Positions 16,750-24,673 of a DNA stretch of 64,000 nucleotides are shown here, piece after piece. This stretch comes from DATJGF01 sp035495315 (lineage in GTDB: Bacteria > Verrucomicrobiota > Verrucomicrobiia > Limisphaerales > UBA8199). The notes beneath the pieces are model-generated. The model searched no databases. It had not been told where the DNA came from and saw only the letters and a program-made list of their open reading frames with translations. Made by a program: the position numbers and the translations under genes. The DNA is taken from assembly GCA_035495315.1 (NCBI GenBank), contig DATJGF010000021.1:1-64000 (forward strand), written 5' to 3'. Every line of letters begins with the position of its first letter. The first letter of the stretch is position 1.

Positions 16750-16890
16750 GGCCTCGTCCTTCGTCCTGGAAAAATCCAGGAAGATTGAGGAACGACGACG
16801 AGGACCGGGCACGCCAATCAACATTCAGTGATTGGTGTCGGTCGCCCAGATCTCCCGATCGGTGTTTATCGGTGTTTATCCGTGGTTGGA
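16750..16890. repeat. Degenerate palindrome and short tandem repeat
   Basis: CCTCGTCCTTCGTCC (16753-16767) faces its near complement GAACGACGACGAGGAC (about 16789-16804), in the style of the CGTCCTCGT tract at 24150-24190. It is followed by a tandem ATCGGTGTTTATC (16858-16882). Together they fill the gap between two small genes. Confidence 0.5.
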
Positions 16891-16898
16891 CTGAGGGA

Positions 16899-17291
16899 TT
16901 ACCCGCGACCCGCGATCGCTAATTGCCAACGCTGCGTCAATTGCGCCAGCTGATCGGTCGTCTCCTGTGCGTCCGTTAACTCGAAACTGACGCTCTGATC
17001 GCGAAAATTCACATAGAGCACGGCATCGTCCGCCTGAATGCTGTAAATGGCCGCCGGGAGAAACACATGGTTGGCATGGCGCAAAAGCGAGCCGGCCGCT
17101 TTCTCCCATTGAGCGGCGAAATCATTGAGCAACTCGATGGCGGCCTCGGCCGAGGGAGTGCTTACCTCAATTTTTCGCTGGTCATCTGTTTGAATCGTGA
17201 AGGCCGGTTCATCTTCATTCTGATAAACGGCAATGACCTTGGTAAGATCAATCGTGAACAGTTGGTGCAGGTACAGAGACATATCGGCCAA
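16899..17291 (-). CDS. Soluble protein of unknown function
   Basis: A 130-residue acidic, probably cytoplasmic protein. The N-terminal half reads as alternating strands (YLHQLFTIDLTKVIAVYQNE), then a helix (SAEAAIELLNDFAAQWEKAA) and more strands (AIYSIQADDAVLYVNFRDQ), ending in a helix. No signal, membrane segment or metal motif. The fold suggestion is weak and no family is recognised. Confidence 0.6.
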   Translation of the reverse strand: MADMSLYLHQLFTIDLTKVIAVYQNEDEPAFTIQTDDQRKIEVSTPSAEAAIELLNDFAAQWEKAAGSLLRHANHVFLPAAIYSIQADDAVLYVNFRDQSVSFELTDAQETTDQLAQLTQRWQLAIAGRG

Positions 17292-17487
17292 TCATGGCGT
17301 ACGGGGAGCCTTCCGTCGATCCCTGGATTTCGACGCCACCAACCTCGCCGTTATTCAAACCATCCGCACACGTCTTGGGTGCGCCACTGCTGTGGCGCTT
17401 TCGGAAATCGGTCCCAGAGTACTGAAAGCGCCGCAGCAGCACCGCACTCCAAAACATTCTGCCTGCGCTAATCTGCTGAAAAACGGC

Positions 17488-17739
17488 TTATACGGCCCGG
17501 CTGCGTCGGCTCAGTCGTGAGATCATCACCTGACGCACGATGCGCTTAAGCAGCAGCTGGACTTGAGCCAGTGCATCGTCCAAACGCGCGCACTCCTCAA
17601 GTTCGGTTTCGTCCAGCGGCTTCCGGTTGACAACCTCTTGTGCGGCCTTACTGCAAGCCGAGCGTAGAGTGTCGATTTCGTAAGCGATTCGGGCGGTGCG
17701 GCCAATCGGAAGGGTTGCGTGTCGTTTGTTTGATCTCAC
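17488..17739 (-). CDS. Small helical protein of unknown function
   Basis: An 83-residue basic protein predicted to be two or three helices: 'GRTARIAYEIDTLRSACSKA', an acidic segment 'LDETELEECARLDDALAQVQ' and a basic tail (VMISRLSRRSRAV). It might bind protein or nucleic acid; no family recognised. The final Arg-rich tail is in keeping with a nucleoid- or RNA-associated role but does not show it. Confidence 0.5.
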   Translation of the reverse strand: MRSNKRHATLPIGRTARIAYEIDTLRSACSKAAQEVVNRKPLDETELEECARLDDALAQVQLLLKRIVRQVMISRLSRRSRAV

Positions 17740-17827
17740 GAGTTTAGACTGCCTTATTCGTCAGCCGCTGCCATTCAGCGCTCGTCTGAATTCAGAATCG
17801 GTGTTTGTCCGACAAAGACCCCATAGC

Positions 17828-17951
17828 GATACGCAGACATTCCTGTCTGCGTATCGCCGACATTCCTTTCGGCAGGGCATCGAACACACGCGACCCGGGT
17901 GTAAACCGCGATGCAGGCTGAAGCCTGCGATACAGCAGACAGGATGTCTGC
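17828..17951. repeat. Array of four small hairpins (palindromic family 3)
   Basis: Consecutive hairpins: GATACGCAGAC/GTCTGCGTATC (17828-17855, perfect 11-bp stem), GCCGA/TCGGC (17856-17873), GCAGGC/GCCTGC (17913-17928) and GCAGACA/TGTCTGC (17935-17951). Loops are 3-8 bases. The gap between the small helical protein gene and the araA end (17740-18026) holds nothing else. Confidence 0.75.
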
Positions 17952-18026
17952 GCTACTCATTCCCCTGGGCTAAGCGCGTACTCAAAAAACCTCAATCCTG
18001 CTTTCGCCACTCCCGGCTGCCTGTGA

Positions 18027-19535
18027 TTACGACACCAACCCTGCGCGCAACGCGTAATACGCCTCATTCCAGTTCAACTGTTGTTTGAACTGCCGAAGCC
18101 GCGTCTCCCCATCAATCACAACCAATTCAATTCCGGCGATATCGGCGAAATCTTCCAGCATTTCCGTGCTTACTGCCTGGCTAAAACCAGTATGATGTGC
18201 TCCGCCCGCGTGGATCCAGGCCGCCGCCCCCAACTGCAAATTAGGTTTCGGAACCCAAACCGCCCGCGCCACAGGCAGCTTCGGCAGCGGCTTTTCGGGC
18301 GCGACCACTTCCACCTCATTAACCAGCAACCTGAACCGATTCCCGAGGTCGATCAGCGAAGCGTTGAGCCCCGGGCCCGCCGGAGTATCAAACACCAGCC
18401 TCGCTGGATCCGCCTTGCCGCCGATCGACAACGGATGCACCTCCAAAGACGGCTTACCTTTGGCAATACTCGGGCAGATTTCCAGCATGTGCGCCCCCAA
18501 TACCAGGCTCCGCTTTGGATCGAGGTGATAGGTATAATCTTCCATGAAAGAAGTCCCCCCGCGCAGCCCATACGCCATGAACTTCATCGCCCGCACCAAC
18601 GCGCACGTCTTCCAGTCTCCCTCCGCGCCGAATCCGTACCCTTCCGCCATCAGCCTCTGCACCGATAATCCCGGCAATTGTTTCAACCCATGCAGGTCCT
18701 CAAAGGTGGTGGTAAACCCCTTGAAATCGCCGGCTACCAGAAACGCCCGCAACCCCAATTCAATCCGCGCCGCTTCGCGTACCGCCTCCCGCTGGGGACC
18801 GGGTTTGCGCACCTTTGGTGAGAGCGTATAGCTGGCTTCGTACTCTCTCATCAGCTTGTCGATTTCCTGATCACGCACCGCCTCGACTCGCTGCACGAGG
18901 TCCCCAACCCCGTATCCATTGACTGAATACCCAAAACGCATCTGCGCCGCGACTTTATCCCCCTCGGTGACAGCCACCTCCCGCATGTTGTCGCCAAAAC
19001 GGCAAAACTTCGCCCCTTGCCAATCATGCCACGCGGCCGCGGCGCGACACCAATTGCCCAGTTGCTGTTGCACGCCCGCATCCTGCCAAAAGCCGACTAC
19101 CACTTTCCGGTTCAGACGCAACCGACTCATGATGTACCCGTGCTCGCGATCGCCGTGGGCCGCCTGGTTCAGGTTCATGAAGTCCATGTCGATCGTCGAC
19201 CATGGAATCTCGCGGTTATGCTGCGTATGGAAATGCAAGAGGGGCTTGCGCAACTGTTTGAGCCCGTTGATCCACATCTTCGATGGCGAGAACGTGTGAC
19301 ACCATGTAATCAGGCCGACGCAATGACCGGCCGCATTCGCTTCCAGGCAAAGACCCGTCGCTTCCGCGGCCGTCTTGACCACCGGCTTGATCACCACATT
19401 GACCGGGATCGTCGGCGCCTCATCCAGCACATGCGCCACCGCCTGCGAATTAATCGCGACCTGTTTCAGCGCCTTCGGACCATAAAGATTTTGGCTGCCA
19501 GTTACGAACCAGACTTCAAGTTCTTTAAGATTCAT
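18027..19535 (-). CDS. araA: L-arabinose isomerase
   Basis: Interconverts L-arabinose and L-ribulose (a Mn-dependent enzyme) at the entry of arabinose catabolism. The N-terminus ELEVWFVTGSQNLYGPKAL is diagnostic. 'GLITWCHTFSPSKMWINGL', 'LLHFHTQHNREIPWSTIDMD' and 'GAHMLEICPS' follow at the normal spacing, and at 502 residues the length is standard. No araB or araD is adjacent, so kinase and epimerase must be elsewhere. The upstream neighbour is a ThuA-like exported protein 7 bases away on the same strand, so the two are probably co-transcribed. Confidence 0.95.
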   Translation of the reverse strand: MNLKELEVWFVTGSQNLYGPKALKQVAINSQAVAHVLDEAPTIPVNVVIKPVVKTAAEATGLCLEANAAGHCVGLITWCHTFSPSKMWINGLKQLRKPLLHFHTQHNREIPWSTIDMDFMNLNQAAHGDREHGYIMSRLRLNRKVVVGFWQDAGVQQQLGNWCRAAAAWHDWQGAKFCRFGDNMREVAVTEGDKVAAQMRFGYSVNGYGVGDLVQRVEAVRDQEIDKLMREYEASYTLSPKVRKPGPQREAVREAARIELGLRAFLVAGDFKGFTTTFEDLHGLKQLPGLSVQRLMAEGYGFGAEGDWKTCALVRAMKFMAYGLRGGTSFMEDYTYHLDPKRSLVLGAHMLEICPSIAKGKPSLEVHPLSIGGKADPARLVFDTPAGPGLNASLIDLGNRFRLLVNEVEVVAPEKPLPKLPVARAVWVPKPNLQLGAAAWIHAGGAHHTGFSQAVSTEMLEDFADIAGIELVVIDGETRLRQFKQQLNWNEAYYALRAGLVS

Positions 19536-19542
19536 GTCCCTT

Positions 19543-20556
19543 TTACTTTAGTTGCAGGTCCTGCGGTTTCGTTCCCTTCTGGTATTTTCCAAATCCAAAC
19601 CAGAGCGGTTTGTACTCTCCGATATATTCGACATTGGCTTTTGCCGGAATCTTCTCAACCAACCCGGTGCACCAATACGCAGCATTGACCAACAGCCGCC
19701 GCAGATGCTCATTCTGCAGATCAACCGCCGCACCCATCGTCGTCGTCACGATCTTGCACGGTTTCCCACCCGGCTCGGTGTACTGACGCAACCACACCAA
19801 CGGCATCAACGGATTGTTCTTGCTGCCACTCACCGGCGGGTCGCCTGGTTTCATCCCCGAAAGCACCTGCCCGCGCACGAGCACCTCTGCGTCCGCAGGC
19901 AAATGGCTAACCGTGTAAACGTCGGTTGGACCCCAAATATCGGATACACCACGTAAAATCGGGTGATCTTTGAATGCTTCATTAATCACCCCCCGTGTGC
20001 TCTCCTTGCCATGATCACCGTGATGGTTGACCCAGGTCTCCCCGAGCACTTGCTGTCCGAAACCACCCGGCCATTGCTGGTTTCGCCAGTCGAACCGCGC
20101 ATACGGACTCTGTCGATTGCGCTCGTATTGAAAGGCGTGCGTGCTGGTCCGCAACGCGATGATCGGTTTGCCCGCGAGCAGGTAATCCACAAAATGCTTC
20201 ATTTGTTCATCGGGCAATTCGCGGAACCGAAGCCCCATCACGCAAAGGTCGGCGGAATCCAGCGCCGCCATCCCAGGAATGTTCGTCAGCGTCACCGGGT
20301 CAATCGTCCCGTCTGCCGGATTTATCGGGAATAACACCGTGCACTTGAACCCATGTCGGACAGCGAGGATCTTCGCCAGCATGGGCAGGCCCTCCTCCGA
20401 CCTATACTCCTCATCGCCAGTGAGAAAAACGATTTGCTTTCCGTACCCAGGTCCACGTTTACCTTCGTAAACGACCCATTCCGCCCCAGGCGTCGCCCCC
20501 AGAGCCGCCAACTGCAGAAGCAGGGTGCCAATCACAAAATTCCGGGTCATTTTCAT
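19543..20556 (-). CDS. ThuA-like exported protein
   Basis: A 337-residue protein with a Sec signal (about 1-24, FVIGTLLLQLAALGATPGA). The mature part has the class I glutamine-amidotransferase-like fold of the ThuA family: 'KQIVFLTGDEEYRSEEGLP', 'ADLCVMGLRFRELPDEQMKH', 'GKPIIALRTSTHAF', then a His-rich loop (GETWVNHHGDHG) and 'MGAAVDLQNEHLRRLLVNA'. ThuA proteins were linked to trehalose use in rhizobia; secreted homologues are abundant in Verrucomicrobia and Planctomycetes, where substrates are mostly unknown. It is 7 bases upstream of araA, which suggests a role in plant-sugar handling. Confidence 0.8.
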   Translation of the reverse strand: MKMTRNFVIGTLLLQLAALGATPGAEWVVYEGKRGPGYGKQIVFLTGDEEYRSEEGLPMLAKILAVRHGFKCTVLFPINPADGTIDPVTLTNIPGMAALDSADLCVMGLRFRELPDEQMKHFVDYLLAGKPIIALRTSTHAFQYERNRQSPYARFDWRNQQWPGGFGQQVLGETWVNHHGDHGKESTRGVINEAFKDHPILRGVSDIWGPTDVYTVSHLPADAEVLVRGQVLSGMKPGDPPVSGSKNNPLMPLVWLRQYTEPGGKPCKIVTTTMGAAVDLQNEHLRRLLVNAAYWCTGLVEKIPAKANVEYIGEYKPLWFGFGKYQKGTKPQDLQLK

Positions 20557-20630
20557 TCGCTATCGCCTGTCCGCAGCAACAAATAACGAGATTAAGAAAA
20601 ACTGACAACGCCAAAGCGCACTCGGCACGC

Positions 20631-20723
20631 AAGGCCGAGCTCTGCGAAGCTCTGCGAGGCCCCCTCTCCTATCGTTTTGAGGGCGATTTTGGGGCCTCGC
20701 GGAGCTACGCGGAGCTCGGCCTT
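20631..20723. repeat. Palindromic family 2, full copy
   Basis: A 33-base arm at 20631-20663 (AAGGCCGAGCTCTGCG...) pairs with 20691-20723 (...GCGGAGCTCGGCCTT) around a 27-base loop. It is the most complete of the family-2 copies and lies in the 314-base gap between the ThuA-like gene and tag, where I see no gene. Other copies: 52720, 58341, 62097. Confidence 0.85.
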
Positions 20724-20870
20724 CCGAATCGCGGCTTTGGCCAACTCGCCACCAAACCCCTGCCTTTCCGGTACCTCTTCTCGCCGGTTTTTAGCAGTCC
20801 TTCGTGTCCTTTGCGTGATCCATGCTTCTTTCGGCTTGCAAATCCTCAGCTCTGCAGAACGCTCCCCCTC

Positions 20871-21440
20871 ATGCAACGTTGCTCCTGGCCCACAACCGAC
20901 CTCAATATTGCTTATCACGACAACGAATGGGGCTTACCCGTGCATGACGATCGTGTCCTGTTCGAGTTCCTCATCCTGGAAGGGGCCCAAGCCGGTCTAA
21001 GTTGGACCACCATCCTCAACAAGCGCGAAAACTATCGGCGCGCATTCAATCGTTTTGACCCACGCAAAATTGTCCGCTACGACGCCGCAAAAATCAGGTC
21101 ACTGTTGCGTGACCCGGGGATTGTGCGTAACCGGCTCAAGATCAAAGCCGCTGTCCAAAACGCCAAAGCCTTTCTCGCGGTCCAAAAAGAATTTGGCAGC
21201 TTTGACGCGTATATCTGGCGATTTGTCGGCGGCAGCCCGATCGTCAATCAGCGGCGCAATCTGAAAGAAGTCCCGGCACGCACCGCCGAATCGGATGCGA
21301 TGAGCAAGGATCTGTTGCGACGCGGATTCAAATTCGTCGGCTCGACTATTTGCTACGCATTCATGCAGGCCGTCGGCATGGTGAACGATCATCAGGTCGA
21401 TTGCTTCCGGCACGCCGAGTGCCAGGCTTCGACACGGTAG
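20871..21440 (+). CDS. tag: DNA-3-methyladenine glycosylase I
   Basis: Removes 3-methyladenine from alkylated DNA at the start of base excision repair. The ATG at 20871 gives MQRCSWPTTD..., placing the zinc ligands Cys4 and His16 as in the family; the partner pair is in the C-terminal 'NDHQVDCFRH'. 'AYHDNEWGLPVHDDRVLFE' and 'LEGAQAGLSWTTILNKRENY' are signature segments. Length 189 is normal. The TAG stop at 21438-21440 is contributed by the outer arm of a family-1 palindrome, so the repeat abuts or defines the C-terminus (ASTR). Confidence 0.93.
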   Translation: MQRCSWPTTDLNIAYHDNEWGLPVHDDRVLFEFLILEGAQAGLSWTTILNKRENYRRAFNRFDPRKIVRYDAAKIRSLLRDPGIVRNRLKIKAAVQNAKAFLAVQKEFGSFDAYIWRFVGGSPIVNQRRNLKEVPARTAESDAMSKDLLRRGFKFVGSTICYAFMQAVGMVNDHQVDCFRHAECQASTR

Positions 21441-21564
21441 CGCGGGCGTCCTCGCCTTTTGTAGGAGACGACGTAAGGAGACTCTGAAAAGGGCCGAACA
21501 GAGTCTCCTTACGTCGTCTCCTACAACTGTGCCCACTTGCCCGCCGCTGAGGCCCGCGCTACGG
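21435..21564. repeat. Palindromic family 1, nested copy overlapping the tag stop codon
   Basis: Outer arms (GGTAGCGCGGGC from 21436; GCCCGCGCTACGG to 21564) enclose a perfect 27-bp inner inverted repeat (21460-21486 against 21499-21525) with a 12-base loop. Core GACGACGTAAGGAG as elsewhere. It fills much of the gap between tag and the Sel1 gene; the rest (21565-21700) holds no visible feature. Confidence 0.88.
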
Positions 21565-21700
21565 TCATTGCCCACCAGTTCAATCACACACGCTCTAAAG
21601 TCTCACTTGAATTTGCAGCCTTTGAACGTATGCTGCCAACGGAAGCCGTCCAAAAACGCCGAGCATGTGGTGATGGTCGGCACAAGCCGATAAAGCCAGT

Positions 21701-22426
21701 ATGACACTAGCCAGCCGACGGACTTGGCAGTCCTTCGAAGAAATGCGCAGCGCCGCCGAAGAAGGCGATCCGGCGGCCCAATGTTCATTGGGGATCGCTT
21801 ATCAAACCGGCCAAAATATTGCCCAGGACTATCCCGAGGCGGTGAAATGGTTCCGTCGCGCCGCGGAACAAAACGACCCCACGGCGCAGTGTTACCTTGG
21901 CTTCTGTTATCAGACGGGAATGGGAGTCCCCCAGGATTATGGGCAAGCGGCCAAATGGTTTCGGGAGGCGGCCGAGCAAGGTGACCCCGCGGCCCAGTTC
22001 AATCTCGGCGTCCTGTATGAGACCGGTCTGGGGGTCGCCCAAAACTATGCCGAAGCCGTTAAGTGGTATCACGCGGCCGCAGACCAGGGCGAACCGCAGG
22101 CGCAATTCAATTTGGGAGTCTTCTACGAAACCGGGCAGGTGGTGCCGCAGAATTATCGCGAGGCGGTGCGCTGGTATCGCGCCGCCGCCGAGCAGGAATG
22201 CGCCCCGGCTCAATGCAACCTTGGTCTCTGTTACGAAACTGGGCGCGGGGTCCCACAAAACGTGCGGGAAGCCGTCAAATGGTTCATTCGCGCGGCCCGC
22301 GCCGGTGATAAGACAGCTCAACACAACTTGGGCGTCTACTACGCAACGATAGAGGCGGCGGAAGCAGCCACCGCGGGTGACGAAACGACAGCGCAAAAGA
22401 CTGAGGGTGCAGCGGCTGGGGGGTAG
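21701..22426 (+). CDS. Sel1-like repeat protein
   Basis: A 241-residue protein made of about six 36-residue Sel1-like (TPR-related) repeats with the pattern 'AEQGDPAAQFNLGVLYETG' followed by 'GVAQNYAEAVKWYHAAA'. No signal peptide or membrane segment is seen. The C-terminal 30 residues are Ala/Thr/Glu-rich and probably disordered. Such repeats form solenoid scaffolds, often in signalling. Nothing in the neighbourhood (tag upstream, purH downstream) identifies a partner. Confidence 0.88.
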   Translation: MTLASRRTWQSFEEMRSAAEEGDPAAQCSLGIAYQTGQNIAQDYPEAVKWFRRAAEQNDPTAQCYLGFCYQTGMGVPQDYGQAAKWFREAAEQGDPAAQFNLGVLYETGLGVAQNYAEAVKWYHAAADQGEPQAQFNLGVFYETGQVVPQNYREAVRWYRAAAEQECAPAQCNLGLCYETGRGVPQNVREAVKWFIRAARAGDKTAQHNLGVYYATIEAAEAATAGDETTAQKTEGAAAGG

Positions 22427-22436
22427 GCCGTGGAGG

Positions 22437-22513
22437 GGATTAGGATTACGATTAGGATTAGGATTTACGAAATACTCCTAATCCTAATCTTAATCTCTTA
22501 ATCCTAATCTTAA
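22437..22513. repeat. ATTAGG hexamer array and its inverse, upstream of purH
   Basis: GATTAGGATTACGATTAGG-type units (22438-22468) are followed by the complementary CCTAATC/TTAATC units (22475-22513). The two can fold on each other. The array separates the Sel1 gene from purH and ends 64 bases before the purH ATG. Confidence 0.8.
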
Positions 22514-22577
22514 TCCATTCGCTCCCCTACTTGCGCGTTGACCTCCCCGGCCCCTTTGGTGGAAGGTGATTCTCCGT

Positions 22578-24131
22578 ATGGCAGAAATCAAACGCGCTTT
22601 GCTCTCAGTTTCAGATAAATCGGGCCTGCTCCCCTTGGCCCAGGCGCTGGCCAAAGCCGGAATCGAGTTGCTCTCCACCGGCGGCACAGCCCGAACGCTG
22701 CGTGACGCCGGCCTGCAAGTCACCGACTTGAGCGCTTACACCGGCTTCCCGGAAATGTTGGACGGACGGGTAAAGACGTTGCACCCAAAAGTGCACGGAG
22801 GGTTGCTGTATGTTCGAGGCAACGCCCAGCACGAAGCTGCGGTCCACCAACACGGCATCCAGCCGATCGATTTGGTGGTCGTGAATTTATATCCCTTCGA
22901 ACAAACGGTCGCTCGAAAGGACGTCACCTTGCACGACGCGATCGAAAATATTGATATCGGCGGCCCCTCAATGTTACGCAGTGCCGCCAAGAATCACGAA
23001 TCCGTCACCGTCGTCGTCGACCCCGCTGATTACGCCGAGGTTGCCGAACAAATCCAAACCCGCGGAGAAACGACCCTCGAACTGCGACGCCGATTGGCCG
23101 CAAAGGTATACGCGCGCACTGCCGCCTACGATGCCGCGATCGCAGCCCATTTACAAAACGCGTTCGCAAAGCCTGTCACTACGTCCGTGCCCCCGGCGCT
23201 TTCTGTGCAGGCACCTTTGGCGCAGCCGTTGCGTTACGGCGAGAATCCTCACCAACAAGCCGGATTATATGGCCGGTTTCGCGACTATTTCGAACAACTG
23301 CACGGCAAAGAACTTTCCTATAATAACATCCTCGATCTGACGGCAGGTGCGAAGTTGATCGAAGAATTCGCCGGCGAAAAGGCAACTCTGGCAATTTTAA
23401 AACACACCAATCCGTGCGGCGTCGCTCAAGGCGCTAACCTGCGCGAGGCCTGGGAGAAAGCCTTTGCTACGGACCGCCAGGCCCCATTCGGCGGCATCAT
23501 TGCCGTGAACCGTCCACTGGATGGAGAGGTCGCCGAGGCCATCGCCGAAATCTTCAGCGAAGTCATCATCGCACCTGAGTTTACCCCGGAGGCGCTGAGC
23601 ATTCTGCAGAAAAAGAAAAACCTGCGCCTGGTCAAATTGTTGCGGCCAACAATCTCGGACCAGGCTTGGGAATTGCGAAGCGTCGGAGCCGGATCATATC
23701 TGCTGCAACAGCCCGACGTCGCACAAAAAGAGACCCCTGACTGGAAAGCCGTTACTCGCCGGCAACCGACCCCCGCTGAGCGCCAGGCAATGTCCTTTGG
23801 CTGGCGCGTCGTCAAGCACGTCAAATCCAATGCGATCGTTTATGCCAGTGCCGACCGGACGCTCGGTATCGGCGCCGGACAAATGAGCCGCGTCGATGCC
23901 AGCCGCCTTGCCGTTTGGAAGGCCAAAGAAGCAGGCTTATCTCTATCCGGCAGTGTCGTCTGCAGCGATGCCTTTTTCCCTTTCCCCGACGGCCTCATCG
24001 CGGCGGCCGAAGCCGGCGCCACTGCCGCCATTCAACCCGGCGGCTCCGTCCGCGACACCGATGTCATCGCCGCCGCCGACGAGCGCAATGTCGCGATGAT
24101 CTTCACCAGCAAACGGCACTTTAGGCACTAG
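22578..24131 (+). CDS. purH: Bifunctional AICAR transformylase/IMP cyclohydrolase
   Basis: Catalyses the last two steps of de novo IMP synthesis: formylation of AICAR by 10-formyl-THF, then ring closure. The ATG at 22578 has GGAAGG upstream. The N-terminal MGS-like cyclohydrolase domain starts IKRALLSVSDKSGLLPLAQA, with 'STGGTARTL', 'FPEMLDGRVKTLHPKVHGG' and 'NLYPFEQTVA'. The transformylase part has 'LRYGENPHQQAGLY', 'LKHTNPCGVAQG', 'AFGGIIAVNRP'-like and a C-terminal 'IQPGGSVRDTDVIAAADE'. Length 517 is normal. Confidence 0.97.
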   Translation: MAEIKRALLSVSDKSGLLPLAQALAKAGIELLSTGGTARTLRDAGLQVTDLSAYTGFPEMLDGRVKTLHPKVHGGLLYVRGNAQHEAAVHQHGIQPIDLVVVNLYPFEQTVARKDVTLHDAIENIDIGGPSMLRSAAKNHESVTVVVDPADYAEVAEQIQTRGETTLELRRRLAAKVYARTAAYDAAIAAHLQNAFAKPVTTSVPPALSVQAPLAQPLRYGENPHQQAGLYGRFRDYFEQLHGKELSYNNILDLTAGAKLIEEFAGEKATLAILKHTNPCGVAQGANLREAWEKAFATDRQAPFGGIIAVNRPLDGEVAEAIAEIFSEVIIAPEFTPEALSILQKKKNLRLVKLLRPTISDQAWELRSVGAGSYLLQQPDVAQKETPDWKAVTRRQPTPAERQAMSFGWRVVKHVKSNAIVYASADRTLGIGAGQMSRVDASRLAVWKAKEAGLSLSGSVVCSDAFFPFPDGLIAAAEAGATAAIQPGGSVRDTDVIAAADERNVAMIFTSKRHFRH

Positions 24132-24149
24132 AAGTAAAAGCGATATTCG

Positions 24150-24190
24150 CTCGTCCTCGTTGTCATCCTCCTCCTCGTCGTCGTCCTCGA
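24150..24190. repeat. CGTCCTCGT low-complexity tract
   Basis: A run of CGTCCTC, CTCCTCGTC and CGTCGTCCTC units directly after purH, like the family seen at 16753-16804. The rest of the 540-base gap before atpB (24132-24673) holds one terminator-like hairpin and no convincing gene. Confidence 0.5.
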
Positions 24191-24364
24191 TCTTTCTGGA
24201 CTTTCGACAAACGATGCGACGATGAGAAGGCACCCAGTTCGGAAAGCTTGATTCGTCAGGAAACCATGGGCGAACAAAAGCTCGCATTATTTTTGGGGAA
24301 AATACCCCATATACCGCACGCGCTTGCTCTGCTGCAATCAACCGCGTCAAAACATGGTCAGTTT

Positions 24365-24402
24365 AAGTGGGCGGTCTTCTGGTGGGAGACCGCCCGCTTG
24401 TT
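24365..24402 (+). terminator. Intrinsic terminator-like hairpin before the ATP synthase operon
   Basis: AAGTGGGCGGTCT (24365-24377) pairs with AGACCGCCCGCTT (24387-24399), with one G.U wobble, around a 9-base loop, followed by GTTTT. It lies 234 bases downstream of purH and would insulate the atp operon from purH read-through. The T-run is short. Confidence 0.6.
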
Positions 24403-24673
24403 TTGGTGACGATCCACTCCCATCAGCCCGTTGGCGCTGGCCGTCTTAGTTCCGTTTGCTCGTGCCGAGCAAGAGACGAATGGCAATCCCAAGGACGGGA
24501 TGCCGACTGTTGGCAAACAGCGCACGGCTTCTGTCAGCTATCGCCCGTGGCAAATCCTATTGTCACGCAAGCCGTTATTGAAGCGACTCCCAACGCAATG
24601 AAGCTGGCATACCCTGTGCAATTGAATCAGCGACTGCGGCCGAATGCCGCTGCTACAAGACCGAAACCACTTT

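Noticed and set aside
24401..24640. Possible small secreted protein or atpI before atpB
   Set aside because: A frame with a signal-like stretch (LALAVLVPFARA) exists, but it lacks a good start and any homology that I recognise; no atpI-like helices are present.
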